Assembly (NCBI RefSeq): GCF_965276875.1 | Contig: NZ_OZ255701.1 | Location: 1,426,001-1,490,000 of the forward strand | Origin: Lichenicoccus sp965276875 | Lineage (GTDB): Bacteria; Pseudomonadota; Alphaproteobacteria; Acetobacterales; Acetobacteraceae | Direction: 5' to 3' | DNA: 64,000 bases | In this document: piece by piece, positions 62,320 through 64,000 of the stretch | Position numbering within the stretch: the first letter of the stretch is position 1 | Layout of the letters: each line of letters starts with the position of its first letter | Notes under the pieces: generated by a model | Told to the model about the DNA's origin: nothing | What the model saw: the letters and a program-made list of their open reading frames with translations, nothing else | Databases searched by the model: none | Translations under genes and position numbers: made by a program

Positions 62320-63170
62320 GCGCGGCGCCATGTGGGCACCGCCCCGAGCAGGCACAGCACCAGATCGGGCTTGCGAAGGCGCACCCGCGCCGCGAGCGGG
62401 TCCTTGCGCGCGAGCCGGGCCGCCAGCCGGTGCGAGACGCCGACGATCACCGCCGCCTCCAGCCGCATACGCCGGTCGGCGATCCGTGCCGGCAGCGACG
62501 CCGCCGCGCGGTTGAGTGTCGCGACCTCGCCGAGCAGCCGGTCGAACACACGGCGCAGACCGGCCGGCGCGCGCGGCCCACGGAGCGCGTCCACCCCCAA
62601 CCCCTCGGCCGCGAGCCAGGGCTCGGGGATGTAGCAGCGGTCAAGGGCCGCGAGGTCGTCCGCGCAATCCTGTAGATGGTTAAGCACCTGCAACGCACTG
62701 CATAGCGCGTCGGAGGAGGCGCGCGTCGCCTCGCCAGGCTCGCCGTGCAGCGCCAGCAAATAGCGGCCGACCGGGCAGGCCGAGTAGCGGCAATAGTCCG
62801 CCAGCTCCTGCCAGCTCTGGTAGCGCGGCTTCACGGCGTCCTGGCGGAAGGCCACGATCAGGTCGGTGGCGGTTCGCGGGTCTACCCCGGTCGCGGCAAG
62901 GCTCGCGCGCAGCCGGAGCGCGTGCTCCTGTTCGGAGGGAGCCAGCCCCGCGTGCGCGGCGCCGCCCGTGAGCAGCACGCTCTCCATCGCATCCAGCCGC
63001 GCGATCTTGGCCGCGGGCGTCAGCACAATGTTGTCGGCGATGTCGTCAATGGCGCGGGCGAAGCCGTAATAGGCATGCACGTGCGGGCGCTGCCGTGGGG
63101 CGATCAGCCACGAGCCGACGGGGAAGTTCTCGTCGGCGCGGCCCTTGCCGGAGGCGACCTCGATGCTCAC
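62316..63170 (-). CDS. hpnC: Squalene synthase-like protein HpnC
   Basis: 284-residue trans-isoprenyl diphosphate synthase-fold protein that converts presqualene diphosphate to hydroxysqualene in the three-gene hopanoid route. Features are DENFPVGSWLIAPRQRPHVHAYYGFARAIDDIADN (first Asp-rich motif), CRYSACPVGRYLLALHGEP, and ALQVLNHLQDCADDLAALDRCYIPE (second). GTG 63170 overlaps the hpnB stop (GTGA). Confidence 0.96.
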   Translation of the reverse strand: MSIEVASGKGRADENFPVGSWLIAPRQRPHVHAYYGFARAIDDIADNIVLTPAAKIARLDAMESVLLTGGAAHAGLAPSEQEHALRLRASLAATGVDPRTATDLIVAFRQDAVKPRYQSWQELADYCRYSACPVGRYLLALHGEPGEATRASSDALCSALQVLNHLQDCADDLAALDRCYIPEPWLAAEGLGVDALRGPRAPAGLRRVFDRLLGEVATLNRAAASLPARIADRRMRLEAAVIVGVSHRLAARLARKDPLAARVRLRKPDLVLCLLGAVPTWRRA

Positions 63171-64000
63171 CGTGCCGGACGTCCCGCGCGATAAGCGCGC
63201 TGCTTCCAGACCACGCCGCGGCCGCGATGATGATCCAGCGCCGAGCCGAGCGTCGCCGCCACATAGAACAGTGCCACCCCCGGCAGCGCCAGCGCCCATA
63301 GCGGCGACAGGCTGAAGCGTCGCAGGGTCGGCAGGAACGAGGCGGTGGCGATCAGCCATGCCAGCAGGCCGAACAGTTCCGCCGCCCCGCCGGCGAACAG
63401 CATTGCCGCCAGCGGCACCACCCAGACCAGCAGCATCGCGAGCACCGTACCGAGCAGCAGCAACGGCGAGGTGCGCAACTGCACATAGGCGGTGCGCGCC
63501 ACCATCCGCCAGACATCGCGCGGATGCGGATAGGGCCGCACCGAGCGCGCCAGCATGCTGTGCCCGAGCCAGATCGCACCACCACTCCGCTTGACCCGCG
63601 TCGCCAGCGTCACATCGTCGATCAGCGCCGAGCGCAGGCTCTCTATGCCGCCGATCCGGTCCAGCGCCGCCGCCCTGATCAGGATGGTGCCGCCGGCGGC
63701 CGCGGCGGTGCGATGGCCCGGCCGGTTCACCTGGGCAAACGGATAGAGCAGCTGGAAGAAATAGACGAAGGCCGGCACCAGCGCCCGCTCCGCGGCACTC
63801 TTCGTGCTCAACGCCACCATTTCGGAGACCATGTCGAGACGGTTGCGCAGCGCCTTGGCGACCAGGGTCGAGGCATGGCGCGAATCATGGATGATGTCGG
63901 CGTCGGCGAGCAGAATCAGGCCATCCCCTTCAGCCAGGAGCCGGCCCGCTACCTGGACCCCCTGGGCGAGCGCCCATAGCTTGCCGCTCCAACCGTGCGG
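63167..64000 (-). CDS. hpnB: Hopene-associated glycosyltransferase HpnB (5' partial)
   Basis: GT2-family membrane glycosyltransferase of the hopanoid cluster. The 278 residues visible run off the window at the 5' end, with the frame open to base 64000. PHGWSGKLWALAQGV and ILLADADIIHDSRHA (DxD) lie at its visible N-terminus. SALIDDVTLATRVKRSGG is the acceptor/TED-like segment. Two or three helices follow (LLGTVLAMLLVWVVPLAAMLFA). First visible gene of the minus-strand operon; its stop overlaps hpnC (GTGA). Confidence 0.93.
   Translation of the reverse strand, partial: PHGWSGKLWALAQGVQVAGRLLAEGDGLILLADADIIHDSRHASTLVAKALRNRLDMVSEMVALSTKSAAERALVPAFVYFFQLLYPFAQVNRPGHRTAAAAGGTILIRAAALDRIGGIESLRSALIDDVTLATRVKRSGGAIWLGHSMLARSVRPYPHPRDVWRMVARTAYVQLRTSPLLLLGTVLAMLLVWVVPLAAMLFAGGAAELFGLLAWLIATASFLPTLRRFSLSPLWALALPGVALFYVAATLGSALDHHRGRGVVWKQRAYRAGRPAR

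Overview
The window is 64 kb of GC-rich, densely packed bacterial DNA. The gene set points to an alphaproteobacterium, most likely of the Acetobacteraceae (Rhodospirillales). It includes a hopanoid operon (hpnB-C-D-E-shc-hpnG), homospermidine synthase, ETF and ETF-ubiquinone oxidoreductase, OprB-type sugar porins, CUT1 and CUT2 sugar ABC transporters, and BA14K-like and DUF4112 small proteins. The lineage is inferred from gene content only. I found no rRNA, tRNA or CRISPR array.

Layout. 1-9.3 kb: the 3' part of an RND efflux permease, an HDAC-family deacetylase, a probable small lipoprotein, ETF-QO with EtfB and EtfA, a CPA2 antiporter and a small unknown protein. 9.4-14.3 kb: a stand-alone T4 Rnl1-like RNA ligase, a convergent WYL-VOC-EVE operon, and a LysR regulator divergent from an NAD-dependent epimerase. 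14.3-20.2 kb: a GDSL esterase with DUF4214 repeats, purD, xseA, a sulfotransferase and a shortened HpnL-like membrane protein.

20.2-32.7 kb: a myo-inositol catabolic operon, iolC(-DUF2090)-iolD-iolE-iolB-gfo-iolG-SDR, followed in the same direction by a CUT2 ABC importer. An RpiR-type regulator is divergent from it. A GGAA-N6-TTCC palindrome, the motif described for rhizobial IolR, abuts the regulator's start codon. 32.7-37.1 kb: a penicillin-acylase family hydrolase, a Phd-like antitoxin with a broken VapC toxin, and an MFS transporter.

37.1-41.5 kb: a second CUT2 importer divergent from homospermidine synthase. 41.5-52.2 kb: a CUT1 ABC importer without a local binding protein, a 47-residue lipoprotein starting at a TTG that overlaps the ATPase stop, an OprB-like porin, a ROK regulator, two different IS110-superfamily elements in opposite orientation, and a second, closely similar porin. 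Both porin promoters carry the same perfect palindrome, TTAATTC-N5-GAATTAA, just upstream of a TTGAC -35 box. This defines a likely ROK-porin regulon.

52.2-57.5 kb: MAPEG, BA14K-like and DUF4112 proteins, a membrane-anchored Mrr-like protein whose nuclease lysine appears lost, and a large tandem glycosyltransferase. 57.5-64 kb: the hopanoid operon on the minus strand, with four consecutive 4-base start/stop overlaps.

The most interesting items are the porin/ROK operator pair, the two IS110-type elements with candidate bridge-RNA regions on opposite sides of their transposases, the internally shortened HpnL, the degenerate membrane-tethered Mrr protein, and the RNA ligase beside a WYL-VOC-EVE operon.
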